Assembly (NCBI RefSeq): GCF_019200975.1
Contig: NZ_JAHTMR010000009.1
Span: 141,545-205,544 of the forward strand
From: Pseudomonas sp. PD9R
GTDB lineage: Bacteria; Pseudomonadota; Gammaproteobacteria; Pseudomonadales; Pseudomonadaceae
DNA length: 64,000 nucleotides
Direction of reading: 5' to 3'
A program made the translations under genes and the position numbers. Positions 42,564 through 50,649 of this stretch are shown piece after piece (within the stretch, counting starts at the first letter, position 1; each line of letters starts with the position of its first letter). The notes below the pieces were generated by a model that was not told the DNA's origin, ran no database searches, and saw only the letters and a program-made list of their open reading frames with translations.

Positions 42564-44252
42564 ATGCAACCTGATTTCTGGAATGACAAACGCCCGGCCG
42601 GTGTACCCCTGGACATTAACGTCGGTGAGTACAAGTCGGTGATCGAGGTGTTCGAGCGTTCCTGCAAGAAGTTTGCTGACCGCCCGGCGTTCAGCAACAT
42701 GGGCGTAACCCTGACCTACGCCGAACTGGAGCGCTACAGCGCAGCCTTTGCCGGTTACCTGCAAGCCCATACCGACCTGGTGCCGGGTGATCGCATTGCG
42801 GTGCAAATGCCTAATATCCTGCATTACCCGATTGCCGTGTTTGGCGCCTTGCGCGCCGGGCTGATCGTAGTCAACACCAACCCGTTGTATACCGCGCGGG
42901 AGATGCGTCATCAGTTCAAGGACTCCGGTGCCCGTGCGCTGGTGTACCTGAACGTGTTCGGGCAGAAAGTCCAGGAAGTGCTGCCCGACACGGATATCCA
43001 GTATCTGATCGAAGCGAAAATGGGCGACTTGATGCCCGCCGCCAAGGGCTGGCTGGTCAATACCATGGTGAGCAAGGTCAAGAAAATGGTCCCGGCCTAT
43101 TCGTTGCCCCAGGCCATTTCTTTCAAAAGTGCGCTGCGCATGGGCCGAGGTCAGGGGATCAAGCCACTTAACGCCGGCCTCAAAGACATCGCCGTGCTCC
43201 AATACACCGGCGGCACCACTGGTCTGGCCAAGGGCGCGATGTTGACCCACAGTAACCTGGTGGCCAACATGCAGCAGGCTCGGGCGTGCCTGGGGCAGTT
43301 CGGCAGCGACGGCCAGCCGCTGTTGCGCGAAGGGCAAGAGGTGATGATCGCGCCGCTGCCGCTGTACCACATCTATGCCTTCACCGCGAACTGCATGTGC
43401 ATGATGGTGACCGGCAACCACAACGTGCTGATCACCAATCCGCGAGACATCGGCGGCTTCATCAAGGAGCTGAAGAAGTGGCGATTCTCGGCGTTGCTGG
43501 GGCTCAACACGCTGTTTGTCGCGCTGATGGAACATCCGGATTTCAAGACCCTGGATTTCTCCAGCCTCAAGCTCACCAACTCCGGCGGCACCGCGCTCGT
43601 CAAGGCCACCGCCGAGCGTTGGGAGCAACTGACCAACTGCCGCATCACCGAAGGTTACGGCCTGACCGAGACCTCGCCGGTGGCCTGCACCAACCCCTAC
43701 GGCGATCAGTCACGCATTGGCACGGTCGGCCTGCCGGTGCCGGGCACCACGTTGAAAGTCATCAACGATGAGGGTGTCGAGCAACCTTTAGGTGAGCGCG
43801 GCGAGTTGTGTATCAAAGGCCCGCAAATCATGAAGGGCTATTGGCAGAAACCTGAAGCGACCAACGAAGTGCTGGATGCCGAGGGCTGGTTCAAGTCCGG
43901 CGACATCGCGGTGATCGATCCGGACGGCTTTGTGCGCATCGTCGATCGCAAGAAGGACATGATCATCGTCTCGGGTTTCAACGTGTACCCGAACGAAATT
44001 GAAGACGTGGTCATGGCGCATCCGAAAGTCGCCAACTGTGCGGTAATCGGTGTGCCGGACGAGCGCTCGGGCGAAGCGGTGAAGTTGTTCGTGGTGGCCC
44101 GTGAAGCGGGCGTCAGCCTTGAAGAGTTGAAGGCGTACTGCAAGGAGAACTTCACGGCGTACAAAGTCCCCAAGCACATTGTGTTGCGTGAATCGTTGCC
44201 GATGACGCCGGTGGGCAAGATATTGCGGCGGGAGTTGCGTGATATCGCGTAA
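42564..44252 (+). CDS. fadD2: Long-chain fatty acid-CoA ligase FadD2
   Basis: Activates fatty acids to acyl-CoA with ATP for beta-oxidation. The 562-residue form starts at ATG 42564 (MQPDFWNDKRPAGVPLD) after AGAGGATAAG. AMP-binding motifs are YTGGTTGLAKGAMLTH, GYGLTETSPV and the GWFKSGD with DRKKDMIIVSGFNVYPNEIE segment. The C-terminal catalytic lysine is in PVGKILRREL. It is the copy next to the hydrolase and phaJ1, the fadD2 position in P. aeruginosa; the name depends on that synteny. Confidence 0.92.
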   Translation: MQPDFWNDKRPAGVPLDINVGEYKSVIEVFERSCKKFADRPAFSNMGVTLTYAELERYSAAFAGYLQAHTDLVPGDRIAVQMPNILHYPIAVFGALRAGLIVVNTNPLYTAREMRHQFKDSGARALVYLNVFGQKVQEVLPDTDIQYLIEAKMGDLMPAAKGWLVNTMVSKVKKMVPAYSLPQAISFKSALRMGRGQGIKPLNAGLKDIAVLQYTGGTTGLAKGAMLTHSNLVANMQQARACLGQFGSDGQPLLREGQEVMIAPLPLYHIYAFTANCMCMMVTGNHNVLITNPRDIGGFIKELKKWRFSALLGLNTLFVALMEHPDFKTLDFSSLKLTNSGGTALVKATAERWEQLTNCRITEGYGLTETSPVACTNPYGDQSRIGTVGLPVPGTTLKVINDEGVEQPLGERGELCIKGPQIMKGYWQKPEATNEVLDAEGWFKSGDIAVIDPDGFVRIVDRKKDMIIVSGFNVYPNEIEDVVMAHPKVANCAVIGVPDERSGEAVKLFVVAREAGVSLEELKAYCKENFTAYKVPKHIVLRESLPMTPVGKILRRELRDIA

Positions 44253-44276
44253 CGGGTCATAGATTGAGGCGATCCC

Positions 44277-44352
44277 AAAAGATCGCAGCCTTGGGCAGCT
44301 CCTACAGGGATCGCATTCTTCTGCAGGAGCTGTCGAAGGCTGCGATCTTTTG
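44277..44352. repeat. REPIN between the fadD genes
   Basis: An inverted pair with changed cores (CTTGGGCAG in one arm, TGTCGAAGG in the other), so the arms have diverged. Confidence 0.85.
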
Positions 44353-44609
44353 CTTTAAAGCCCCGGAAAACGGGGCCTTAAAGGGAGTTATAGAATTTTT
44401 GCTCTAAAATGACCGCTTGTTATTCTTGAGTCACAAATGTGACCGTAGAGGCCGCTTTTGGCTCTAGTCGACCCTTGGCAAAGCTGCTACTCTCGGCGCG
44501 CTTTGTGACTTCTCGGCCTAGTAAAAAGCCAGACTCACCAATAGACAAACACCAATAATAATCGCATCAAATGCGGTGCTGAATTCGCGTTGCTGAGGAG
44601 TGGGCTTCC
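44353..44609 (+). other. AT-rich leader/promoter region of fadD1
   Basis: This stretch between the REPIN and fadD1 has no gene. It contains a lower-GC part with TGAGTCACAAATGTGACC near 44427-44445, a short GTCAC/GTGAC inverted repeat that could be an operator. No PsrA-type GAAAC..GTTTC site was seen. fadD1 therefore probably has its own promoter. Confidence 0.4.
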
Positions 44610-46310
44610 ATGATCGAAGACTTTTGGAAGGATAAGTACCCAGCTGGAATTGCTGCCGACATCAATCCAGATGAGTACCCGAATATTCAGGCAGTGTTGA
44701 AGCAATCCTGCCAACGCTTCGCCAACAAACCGGCATTCAGCAACCTGGGCAAGACAATCACCTACGGTGAGCTGTACGAATTGTCCGGTGCCTTTGCTGC
44801 ATACCTGCAACAGCATACCGATTTGCAGCCGGGCGATCGAATCGCCGTGCAACTGCCCAACGTGTTGCAGTACCCGGTGGCCGTCTTCGGCGCTATTCGC
44901 GCCGGCCTGATCGTGGTCAACACCAACCCGCTGTACACCGCGCGGGAGATGGAACACCAGTTCAACGATTCCGGTGCCAAAGCCCTGGTCTGCCTGGCCA
45001 ACATGGCTCATCTGGCCGAAACCGTGGTGCCGAAAACCGGCGTCAAGCACGTGATCGTCACCGAAGTGGCCGACCTGCTGCCACCGCTCAAGCGTCTGCT
45101 GATCAACAGCGTCATCAAGTACGTGAAGAAGATGGTGCCGGCGTATCACTTGCCCAAAGCCGTCAAGTTCAACGATGTGCTGAGCAAGGGCCATGGCCAG
45201 CCAGTGGCGGAAGCCAGCCCGGCCAGCAGCGATGTCGCGGTGTTGCAATACACCGGTGGCACCACCGGCGTGGCCAAGGGCGCAATGCTGACCCACCGCA
45301 ACCTTGTAGCGAACATGTTGCAGTGCAAGGCGCTGATGGGCTCCAACCTCAATGAAGGCTGCGAGATCCTGATCACGCCGCTGCCGCTGTACCACATCTA
45401 TGCATTCACCTTTCATTGCATGGCGATGATGCTGATCGGCAACCACAACGTCCTGATCAGCAACCCGCGCGACCTGCCGGCGATGGTCAAGGAACTGTCG
45501 AAGTGGAAGTTCAGCGGTTTTGTCGGCCTCAACACGTTGTTCGTTGCCCTGTGCAACAACGAAGGTTTCCGCAAGCTGGATTTCTCGGCGCTGAAAGTCA
45601 CCCTGTCGGGAGGCATGGCCCTGCAATTGGCCGCTGCCGAACGCTGGAAAGCGGTCACCGGTTGCGCCATCTGCGAAGGCTACGGCATGACCGAAACCAG
45701 CCCGGTGGCCACGGTCAACCCGATCCAGAACATCCAGATCGGCACCATCGGTATTCCCGTGCCGTCGACCCTGTGCAAAGTGATCAATGATGCCGGTGTC
45801 GAGCAGCCAATGGGCGAAATCGGCGAGCTATGCGTGAAAGGTCCGCAGGTCATGAAGGGTTACTGGCAGCGTCAGGAAGCCACCGATGAAATCCTCGACA
45901 GCGAAGGCTGGTTGAAGACCGGTGACATTGCGTTGATCCAGCCGGATGGCTACATGCGCATTGTCGATCGCAAGAAAGACATGATCCTGGTGTCCGGTTT
46001 CAACGTGTACCCGAACGAACTGGAAGACGTGCTGGCAACCCTGCCGGGCGTGCTGCAATGCGCGGCCATCGGCATACCGGACGAGAAATCGGGCGAGGCG
46101 ATCAAGATTTTCATCGTCGCCAAACCGGGCGTGACCCTGACCAAGGAACAGGTGATGGAGCATATGCGCGCCAACGTCACCGGTTACAAGGTTCCACGCT
46201 CCGTGGAGTTCCGCGATGCATTGCCGACCACTAACGTTGGCAAGATTTTGCGTCGGGAATTGCGAGATGAAGAGTTGAAGAAGATCGCTGCAAAAAAGGT
46301 CAGCGCGTAA
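44610..46310 (+). CDS. fadD1: Long-chain fatty acid-CoA ligase FadD1
   Basis: The second acyl-CoA synthetase in tandem, 566 residues beginning MIEDFWKDKYPAGIAADINPD. It has the same motif set as its neighbour: YTGGTTGVAKGAMLTH, GYGMTETSPV, GWLKTGD, DRKKDMILVSGFNVYPNELE and TNVGKILRREL. In P. aeruginosa FadD1 prefers longer chains than FadD2; that preference is known of the family, not visible here. GAGGAG precedes the ATG. A terminator follows the stop. Confidence 0.93.
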   Translation: MIEDFWKDKYPAGIAADINPDEYPNIQAVLKQSCQRFANKPAFSNLGKTITYGELYELSGAFAAYLQQHTDLQPGDRIAVQLPNVLQYPVAVFGAIRAGLIVVNTNPLYTAREMEHQFNDSGAKALVCLANMAHLAETVVPKTGVKHVIVTEVADLLPPLKRLLINSVIKYVKKMVPAYHLPKAVKFNDVLSKGHGQPVAEASPASSDVAVLQYTGGTTGVAKGAMLTHRNLVANMLQCKALMGSNLNEGCEILITPLPLYHIYAFTFHCMAMMLIGNHNVLISNPRDLPAMVKELSKWKFSGFVGLNTLFVALCNNEGFRKLDFSALKVTLSGGMALQLAAAERWKAVTGCAICEGYGMTETSPVATVNPIQNIQIGTIGIPVPSTLCKVINDAGVEQPMGEIGELCVKGPQVMKGYWQRQEATDEILDSEGWLKTGDIALIQPDGYMRIVDRKKDMILVSGFNVYPNELEDVLATLPGVLQCAAIGIPDEKSGEAIKIFIVAKPGVTLTKEQVMEHMRANVTGYKVPRSVEFRDALPTTNVGKILRRELRDEELKKIAAKKVSA

Positions 46311-46318
46311 TAAACAAG

Positions 46319-46345
46319 AAGCCCCGCAGAAGCGGGGCTTTTTTT
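46319..46345 (+). terminator. Rho-independent terminator after fadD1
   Basis: A stem AAGCCCCGC / GCGGGGCTT is followed by a T7 run. Confidence 0.95.
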
Positions 46346-46348
46346 GAA

Positions 46349-46421
46349 GATCAAAAGATCGCAGCCTGCGGCAGCTCCTACAGGGATTCATGTAGGAGCT
46401 GCCGCAGGCTGCGATCTTTTG
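46349..46421. repeat. REPIN (GCTGCCGCAGGCTGCGATC family)
   Basis: A near-perfect inverted pair with a 13-base spacer right after the fadD1 terminator. Confidence 0.92.
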
Positions 46422-46424
46422 CTT

Positions 46425-46802
46425 TTATTGACGGAACGGCGCGAAATTGACGTTGGTGCCTGCCGGGCGCATGTCCTGGAGGTACGAGTCCTTGTCGGCG
46501 CTCAGTTCCAGGCTCAGGGCTGCCTTGCGCTTGCCTTCGTTGCGCACCACCAGCCCTTCAAGCTTTTCGCGCAGGAACACCGTCGGCACTTTCAGGTGCA
46601 GCAGTTCGTCGGTGTCCGGGGTGTGCATCAGCAGGTGAATCCACTCGTACTGACCAACGGCAAGGCGCGCTACCGGGAGGTCGAACCACCAGATGTTGCG
46701 GTTGCGGTTCAATTCGGCGAAGTGGCAATTGTTGACGCCAAGCACAGCACCGCCGAGTTCCAGGTTTCTGCGGGCAATGGCCTGCTTTTTATCGAGTTTC
46801 AT
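46425..46802 (-). CDS. Conserved hypothetical protein, 125 residues
   Basis: The family is not recognised. The start was set at ATG 46802 (MKLDKKQAIARRNLELGG), with TAGGAA 6 bases upstream; a longer frame reaches into the neighbouring promoter region. It is soluble, with mixed helix and strand segments (NIWWFDLPVARLAVGQYEWIHLLMH) and no signal peptide. It is convergent with fadD1 and divergent from the CsbD gene. Codon use is normal for Pseudomonas. Confidence 0.7.
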   Translation of the reverse strand: MKLDKKQAIARRNLELGGAVLGVNNCHFAELNRNRNIWWFDLPVARLAVGQYEWIHLLMHTPDTDELLHLKVPTVFLREKLEGLVVRNEGKRKAALSLELSADKDSYLQDMRPAGTNVNFAPFRQ

Positions 46803-46926
46803 AACATTCCTACGGAGTTGGATCTTCAGCGCCAAGGCCTGAATACGTTGCGCATTCTCGGGGGTTGCCGGGCAAACATAAAGCCCAACCTGCGCGGATC
46901 GATGAAATGGCGCTGTGAAAATAAAT

Positions 46927-46954
46927 GAAACTCCGTGCAAACGCCTCCGGTCAA
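46927..46954 (+). promoter_or_regulatory. Possible AlgU (sigma-22)-type promoter before the CsbD gene
   Basis: GAAACT and GTCAA are separated by 17 bases, resembling GAACTT-N16/17-TCTGA, about 48 bases before the CsbD start. The match is weak; stress control is plausible for this family. Confidence 0.25.
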
Positions 46955-47001
46955 CCCTGTGTAACCACTTTTCTCATCCAGATGTTCACAGGAGAAACAC
47001 C

Positions 47002-47193
47002 ATGAGCAGCACAGGCGATAAAGTGAAAGGCATGGCCAACGAAGCAGCCGGTAACGTCAAGCAAGGCGTGGGTAAAGCCACCGGTAACGACAAAATGCGC
47101 GCTGAAGGCGCGGTCCAGGAAAAGAAAGGCGAAGCCCAGCAAGCGGTCGGCAAAGCCAAGGATGCCCTTAAGAAAGGCATCGACAAAGCCTGA
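47002..47193 (+). CDS. CsbD-family stress protein
   Basis: A 63-residue hydrophilic, lysine- and alanine-rich protein. The CsbD pattern is GDKVKGMANEAAGNVKQGVGKATGNDKMRAEGAVQE, followed by a short repeat-like tail AVGKAKDALKKGIDKA. The ATG at 47002 has GGAG 8 bases upstream; longer frames are not supported. The family is induced by general stress in many bacteria, and its molecular role is not established. A perfect terminator follows. Confidence 0.92.
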   Translation: MSSTGDKVKGMANEAAGNVKQGVGKATGNDKMRAEGAVQEKKGEAQQAVGKAKDALKKGIDKA

Positions 47194-47215
47194 ACCGGCC
47201 TTTAATAAAAGTAAG

Positions 47216-47243
47216 AAACGGCCATCCGCGGATGGCCGTTTTT
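47216..47243 (+). terminator. Rho-independent terminator after the CsbD gene
   Basis: A perfect palindrome AAACGGCCATCC-GC-GGATGGCCGTTT followed by T residues; it may act on both strands. Confidence 0.93.
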
Positions 47244-47369
47244 GTGTCAGCCTGAACTTGAGCCCGGAAATTGTTTCAAAGTCGCCAAGTAGGCTACCTT
47301 GATGTAGAAAACGGCCCTGAGTCGCCACGACTTAACCCACCCTTTTGTTTGCGGCGAATGGAGACGCTA

Positions 47370-48332
47370 ATGATTTTTCCGGACATGCGAGGCCTGCCTT
47401 TGCACCGTGTGATGATGCGCACGGTCACCGAGTTCGTCGACGATGAGATGTCGACCTATGCCTCGGCGCTGGCCTATCAAATGCTGTTTTCGCTGTTCCC
47501 CTTCATCCTGTTCCTGATTGCCCTGATCGGCTTCCTGCACCTGCCGGATTTCTTCTCCTGGCTGCGCCTGCAATCGGAACTGGTGTTGCCGCCCCAGGCG
47601 CTGGAGCAGGTGAACCCGGTGATCGACCAGCTCCAGCAGTCCAAGGGTGGCTTGCTGTCGGTGGGTATTGTCATCGCCCTGTACACCGCCTCAGCCGGTG
47701 TGCGGCTGATGATGAGCGCGATGAATGCGGCTTACGATGTGATTGAAGGTCGCCCGTTATGGAAGCGCTTTCCGCTGTCGATCTTCTACACCATCGGCAT
47801 TGCCGGCATGCTGCTGGTGGCTGCCGCACTCATGGTGCTCGGGCCCCAGGTGATGGGCTGGATCGCTGCGCAAGTCGGCCTCGAAGACTTCATCGTGACC
47901 GTCTGGACGGTTGCGCGCTGGCCGGTCATCGTGATTCTGATGATGGTGGCCGTTGCATTGATCTATTACGTCACGCCGGACGTCAAACAGGAGTTTCGCT
48001 TCATCACGCCAGGGTCGGTGCTGGCGGTAGTGGTGTGGATCATCGCCTCATTGGGCTTTGCGTTTTACGTCAAGACGTTCGCCAACTACAACGCCATGTA
48101 TGGCAGTATCGGCGCGATCATCGTGTTGTTGCTGTACTTCTACATTTCCGCTGCGGTGCTGTTGCTCGGCGCGGAGATGAATGCGGTGATCGAACACATG
48201 TCGCGAGAGGGCAAAGACCCTGGCGAAAAAGTCCCCGGCGAGCATGGTCCCGTGCATGAAGAAAAACACCACGTGTCGGGATTGGGCCGGGACCACTCGA
48301 TCAAGCCACCCACTGACGAAGTCATCAAATGA
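47370..48332 (+). CDS. YihY/BrkB-family inner membrane protein
   Basis: A polytopic membrane protein of 320 residues with six predicted segments. Characteristic parts are YASALAYQMLFSLFPFILFLIALIG, ASAGVRLMMSAMNAAYDV and FRFITPGSVLAVVVWIIASLGFAFYVKTFANYNAMYGSIGA. Family members were once called ribonuclease BN in error; the true role is unknown. ATG 47370 follows GGAG; an ATG 12 bases upstream is an alternative. The hydrophilic C-terminal tail is rich in Glu and His. The stop overlaps the deformylase start (ATGA). Confidence 0.9.
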   Translation: MIFPDMRGLPLHRVMMRTVTEFVDDEMSTYASALAYQMLFSLFPFILFLIALIGFLHLPDFFSWLRLQSELVLPPQALEQVNPVIDQLQQSKGGLLSVGIVIALYTASAGVRLMMSAMNAAYDVIEGRPLWKRFPLSIFYTIGIAGMLLVAAALMVLGPQVMGWIAAQVGLEDFIVTVWTVARWPVIVILMMVAVALIYYVTPDVKQEFRFITPGSVLAVVVWIIASLGFAFYVKTFANYNAMYGSIGAIIVLLLYFYISAAVLLLGAEMNAVIEHMSREGKDPGEKVPGEHGPVHEEKHHVSGLGRDHSIKPPTDEVIK

Positions 48333-48868
48333 TCCGTGAAATTCTGAAAATGGGCGATGAGCGCTTACTGCGCATTGCCCCGCCGGTTCCCGCCGAAATG
48401 TTCGACAGCCCGGAGTTGTGGCAACTGATCGACGACATGTTCCAGACCATGGAAAGCGTTGGTGGCGTTGGCCTGGCCGCGCCGCAAATCGGTGTCGATC
48501 TGCAGCTGGTGATCTTCGGTTTTGAGCACAGCGAACGCTATCCGGATGCTGACGCGGTGCCGCAGACGATTCTGATCAATCCGCTGATCACCCCTTTGAA
48601 TCCGACGCTGGAAGAAGGCTTCGAAGGATGTCTGTCGGTGCCTGGCTTGCGGGGCGCAGTGGAGCGTTACCAGCAGATCCGCTACGAAGGGTTCGACCCC
48701 AAGGGCGAGCCGATCGTGCGCGTCGCCTCGGGTTTCCATGCGCGGGTTGTGCAGCATGAATGCGATCATCTGATCGGCCGGCTCTACCCGTCGCGCATCA
48801 GTGACTTCAGCAAGTTCGGATTTACCGAAGTGATGTTTCCGGATCTAGATCCGACGGCGGATGATTAA
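48329..48868 (+). CDS. def: Peptide deformylase
   Basis: A metalloenzyme removing the N-formyl group from new proteins. The 179 residues have all three motifs: GVGLAAPQIG near 47, EGCLSVPG near 97 with the metal-binding Cys, and QHECDHL near 141 with both metal His and the catalytic Glu. It overlaps the YihY gene by 4 bases. Pseudomonas also has the housekeeping def beside fmt, so this is probably the second deformylase. Confidence 0.94.
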   Translation: MIREILKMGDERLLRIAPPVPAEMFDSPELWQLIDDMFQTMESVGGVGLAAPQIGVDLQLVIFGFEHSERYPDADAVPQTILINPLITPLNPTLEEGFEGCLSVPGLRGAVERYQQIRYEGFDPKGEPIVRVASGFHARVVQHECDHLIGRLYPSRISDFSKFGFTEVMFPDLDPTADD

Positions 48869-48873
48869 ACAGC

Positions 48874-48931
48874 AAAAGATCGCAGCCTGCGGGCGACTCC
48901 TGTAGGCGCTGCCGAAGGCTGCGATCTTTTG
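48874..48931. repeat. REPIN, compact
   Basis: An inverted pair with almost no spacer (GCAGCCTGCGGGCGACTCC then TGTAGGCGCTGCCGAAGG), with unequal arms, between convergent genes. Confidence 0.85.
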
Positions 48932-48942
48932 ATCTGGCCTTC

Positions 48943-49761
48943 TTATTTCACCGGTTTGACGAACCGCAACGTCATCCGGTCCGACTCCCCAATCGCTAAA
49001 TACTTCGCCCGATCCTTGTCCCCCAATGTCAACGCTGGCGGCAGTGTCCACACGCCTTCGGGATAATCCTTGGTGTCCTTCGGATTGGCGTTGATTTCGC
49101 TCTGCTCCTCAAGCTTGAACCCCGCATCGGTCGCCAGTTTCACTACGTAGTCGGTGGTCAGGTAGCCGCTGTGCTTGATGTCTTCCAGTGACGCCCCATC
49201 CTTGGCCCGGTGATCCACTACGCCGAGCACGCCGCCCGGTTTCAGTACTTTGAAAAACGCCTGGAACATCAACGGCGCGGTGTCCGCCAGCACCCAGTTG
49301 TGCACGTTGCGAAAGGTCAGCACGGTATCTGCCGAGCCGGGTTGGCCGAGTGCCGGAGCTTTCGGGTCGAACTCCAGCAGCTGGGCCTTGGCATATTGCG
49401 CTGGATCGGCGGCGAATTTGTTCTTCAACTTCTCTTCATTCTTGCGGGCCGAATCGCTGACTGTTGGTGCCTGAACCGCAGCAACATACTGGCCCTGGTC
49501 CTTAAGTAACGGCGCCAGCAATTCGCTGTACCAACCGTTACCGGGGGTGATTTCAATGACCGTTTGCTTCGGCCCAAGACCAAAGAACTGCAGGCTTTGT
49601 TGCGGGTGACGGTAACCATCACGCGCCACGTTTTCCGGCGCGCGCCAACTGCCGGCCAGTACGTTGGCATATTGTTCGGCCGACACTGTCGGCGCAGCGG
49701 CATGACTTAAAGCAGGGGCGAGCAAGGTGGTCAGCGTCAAAGCCAGAAGAGCAGGTTTCAT
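48943..49761 (-). CDS. Exported class I SAM-dependent methyltransferase-like protein
   Basis: The 272 residues combine a clear signal peptide (MKPALLALTLTTLLAPALSHA, cleavage after residue 21) with a Rossmann methyltransferase fold. Motif I is VIEITPGNGWYSELLAPLL, and FKVLKPGGVLGVVDH is the post-motif strand. It resembles the predicted methyltransferase group COG4798. Because SAM is cytosolic, activity in the periplasm is puzzling and the protein may have another role. It is monocistronic and divergent from nothing obvious; the acetyltransferase gene upstream is on the same strand. Confidence 0.85.
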   Translation of the reverse strand: MKPALLALTLTTLLAPALSHAAAPTVSAEQYANVLAGSWRAPENVARDGYRHPQQSLQFFGLGPKQTVIEITPGNGWYSELLAPLLKDQGQYVAAVQAPTVSDSARKNEEKLKNKFAADPAQYAKAQLLEFDPKAPALGQPGSADTVLTFRNVHNWVLADTAPLMFQAFFKVLKPGGVLGVVDHRAKDGASLEDIKHSGYLTTDYVVKLATDAGFKLEEQSEINANPKDTKDYPEGVWTLPPALTLGDKDRAKYLAIGESDRMTLRFVKPVK

Positions 49762-49822
49762 GGGGCGTCCTGAACGAAGTCGAAGTCGACAGCGAGGCTA
49801 GCACGCGGCCCGTTTTGATCGA

Positions 49823-50260
49823 TCACACATTATCGAAGGTGGACCGAACCAACGGTTCTAAGCCCATGGCAATCATCGGTTTGCTGCGCGCGTAACGGCT
49901 CAATCGCTCGACCATCGCGTAGGGCATCTGCGGGTCGAAAACAAAGCCGCGACGCTCATAAAAACCACGTAAATCCGGATGGCAGAACAACCACACCGGA
50001 CTTTCTACGTTCTCGACGGCGGCGGCGATCAACGCGGCGGCGATGCCTTGTTTACGACAGGCCGGATCGACAAACAATCCGGTAAGCCAATGCCCACCCG
50101 ACACTGGTCGCAAGCACAGCGCACCGATGATTTCTTCGCGCCGGGCGACCCACAGATGAGCCTCGCGGACCGCCTTCATCGAAGATTGGTGGGCGCGATA
50201 AAACTTGTTCATCAACGGCCATAATGGCTCGTCGAGCAGGGCGTATTGCGTGTTGGACAT
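49823..50260 (-). CDS. GNAT-family N-acetyltransferase
   Basis: An acetyl-CoA-dependent acyltransferase of 145 residues. The coenzyme A binding segment is LFVDPACRKQGIAAALIAAA, preceded by LRPVSGGHWLTGL. FCHPDLRGFYERRGFVFD is the usual C-terminal part. The start at ATG 50260 (MSNTQYALLDEPLW) is preferred since further upstream the frame enters the 36-residue gene on the other strand and a REP sequence. The ribosome site is weak. The substrate is unknown. Confidence 0.87.
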   Translation of the reverse strand: MSNTQYALLDEPLWPLMNKFYRAHQSSMKAVREAHLWVARREEIIGALCLRPVSGGHWLTGLFVDPACRKQGIAAALIAAAVENVESPVWLFCHPDLRGFYERRGFVFDPQMPYAMVERLSRYARSKPMIAMGLEPLVRSTFDNV

Positions 50261-50363
50261 GGGAGCGGACTGTCGGTGTGCGAAGCGGGCGATTATAAAA
50301 GAACACGCCCGCAAGGATAGGTGTATACCTGATCTCACATCCCGTTTGAGTGGAGTACGCATT

Positions 50364-50474
50364 ATGTCCAAAGGTATGGATTCAAAGAAAGCAGCGAAGA
50401 AAAAGCCGGCGAAAACCGCCATTGAAAAGCGCGCGGACAAGAAGGCCAAGAAAGTCGATATTTTCGGCCATTGA
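50364..50474 (+). CDS. Small lysine-rich basic protein, 36 residues
   Basis: Starts at ATG 50364 with GGAG 9 bases upstream. The product is almost entirely Lys, Ala, Glu and Asp (KKAAKKKPAKTAIEKRADKK) and ends DIFGH. It is unlikely to fold alone and could bind nucleic acid or ribosomes. Similar short Lys-rich proteins are familiar in pseudomonads, but no function is known. It diverges from the GNAT gene, and a REPIN follows the stop. Confidence 0.65.
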   Translation: MSKGMDSKKAAKKKPAKTAIEKRADKKAKKVDIFGH

Positions 50475-50485
50475 TCCGAACGCCC

Positions 50486-50564
50486 TGTAGGAGCTGCGGC
50501 AGGCTGCGATCTTTTGATCTTGAAAAACAAAGTCTAAAGATCGCAGCCTGCGGCAGCTCCTACA
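50486..50564. repeat. REPIN (GCTGCGGCAGGCTGCGATC variant)
   Basis: An inverted pair between the small basic protein gene and the desaturase gene. Confidence 0.9.
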
Positions 50565-50649
50565 GTGGTTTCTGAAGTAAGCAAATAATCTGCAAGATTT
50601 ACCAGGGCAGTTGCACAGAAGGGGATTGGTCCCCGATCCGAGCAACGCC

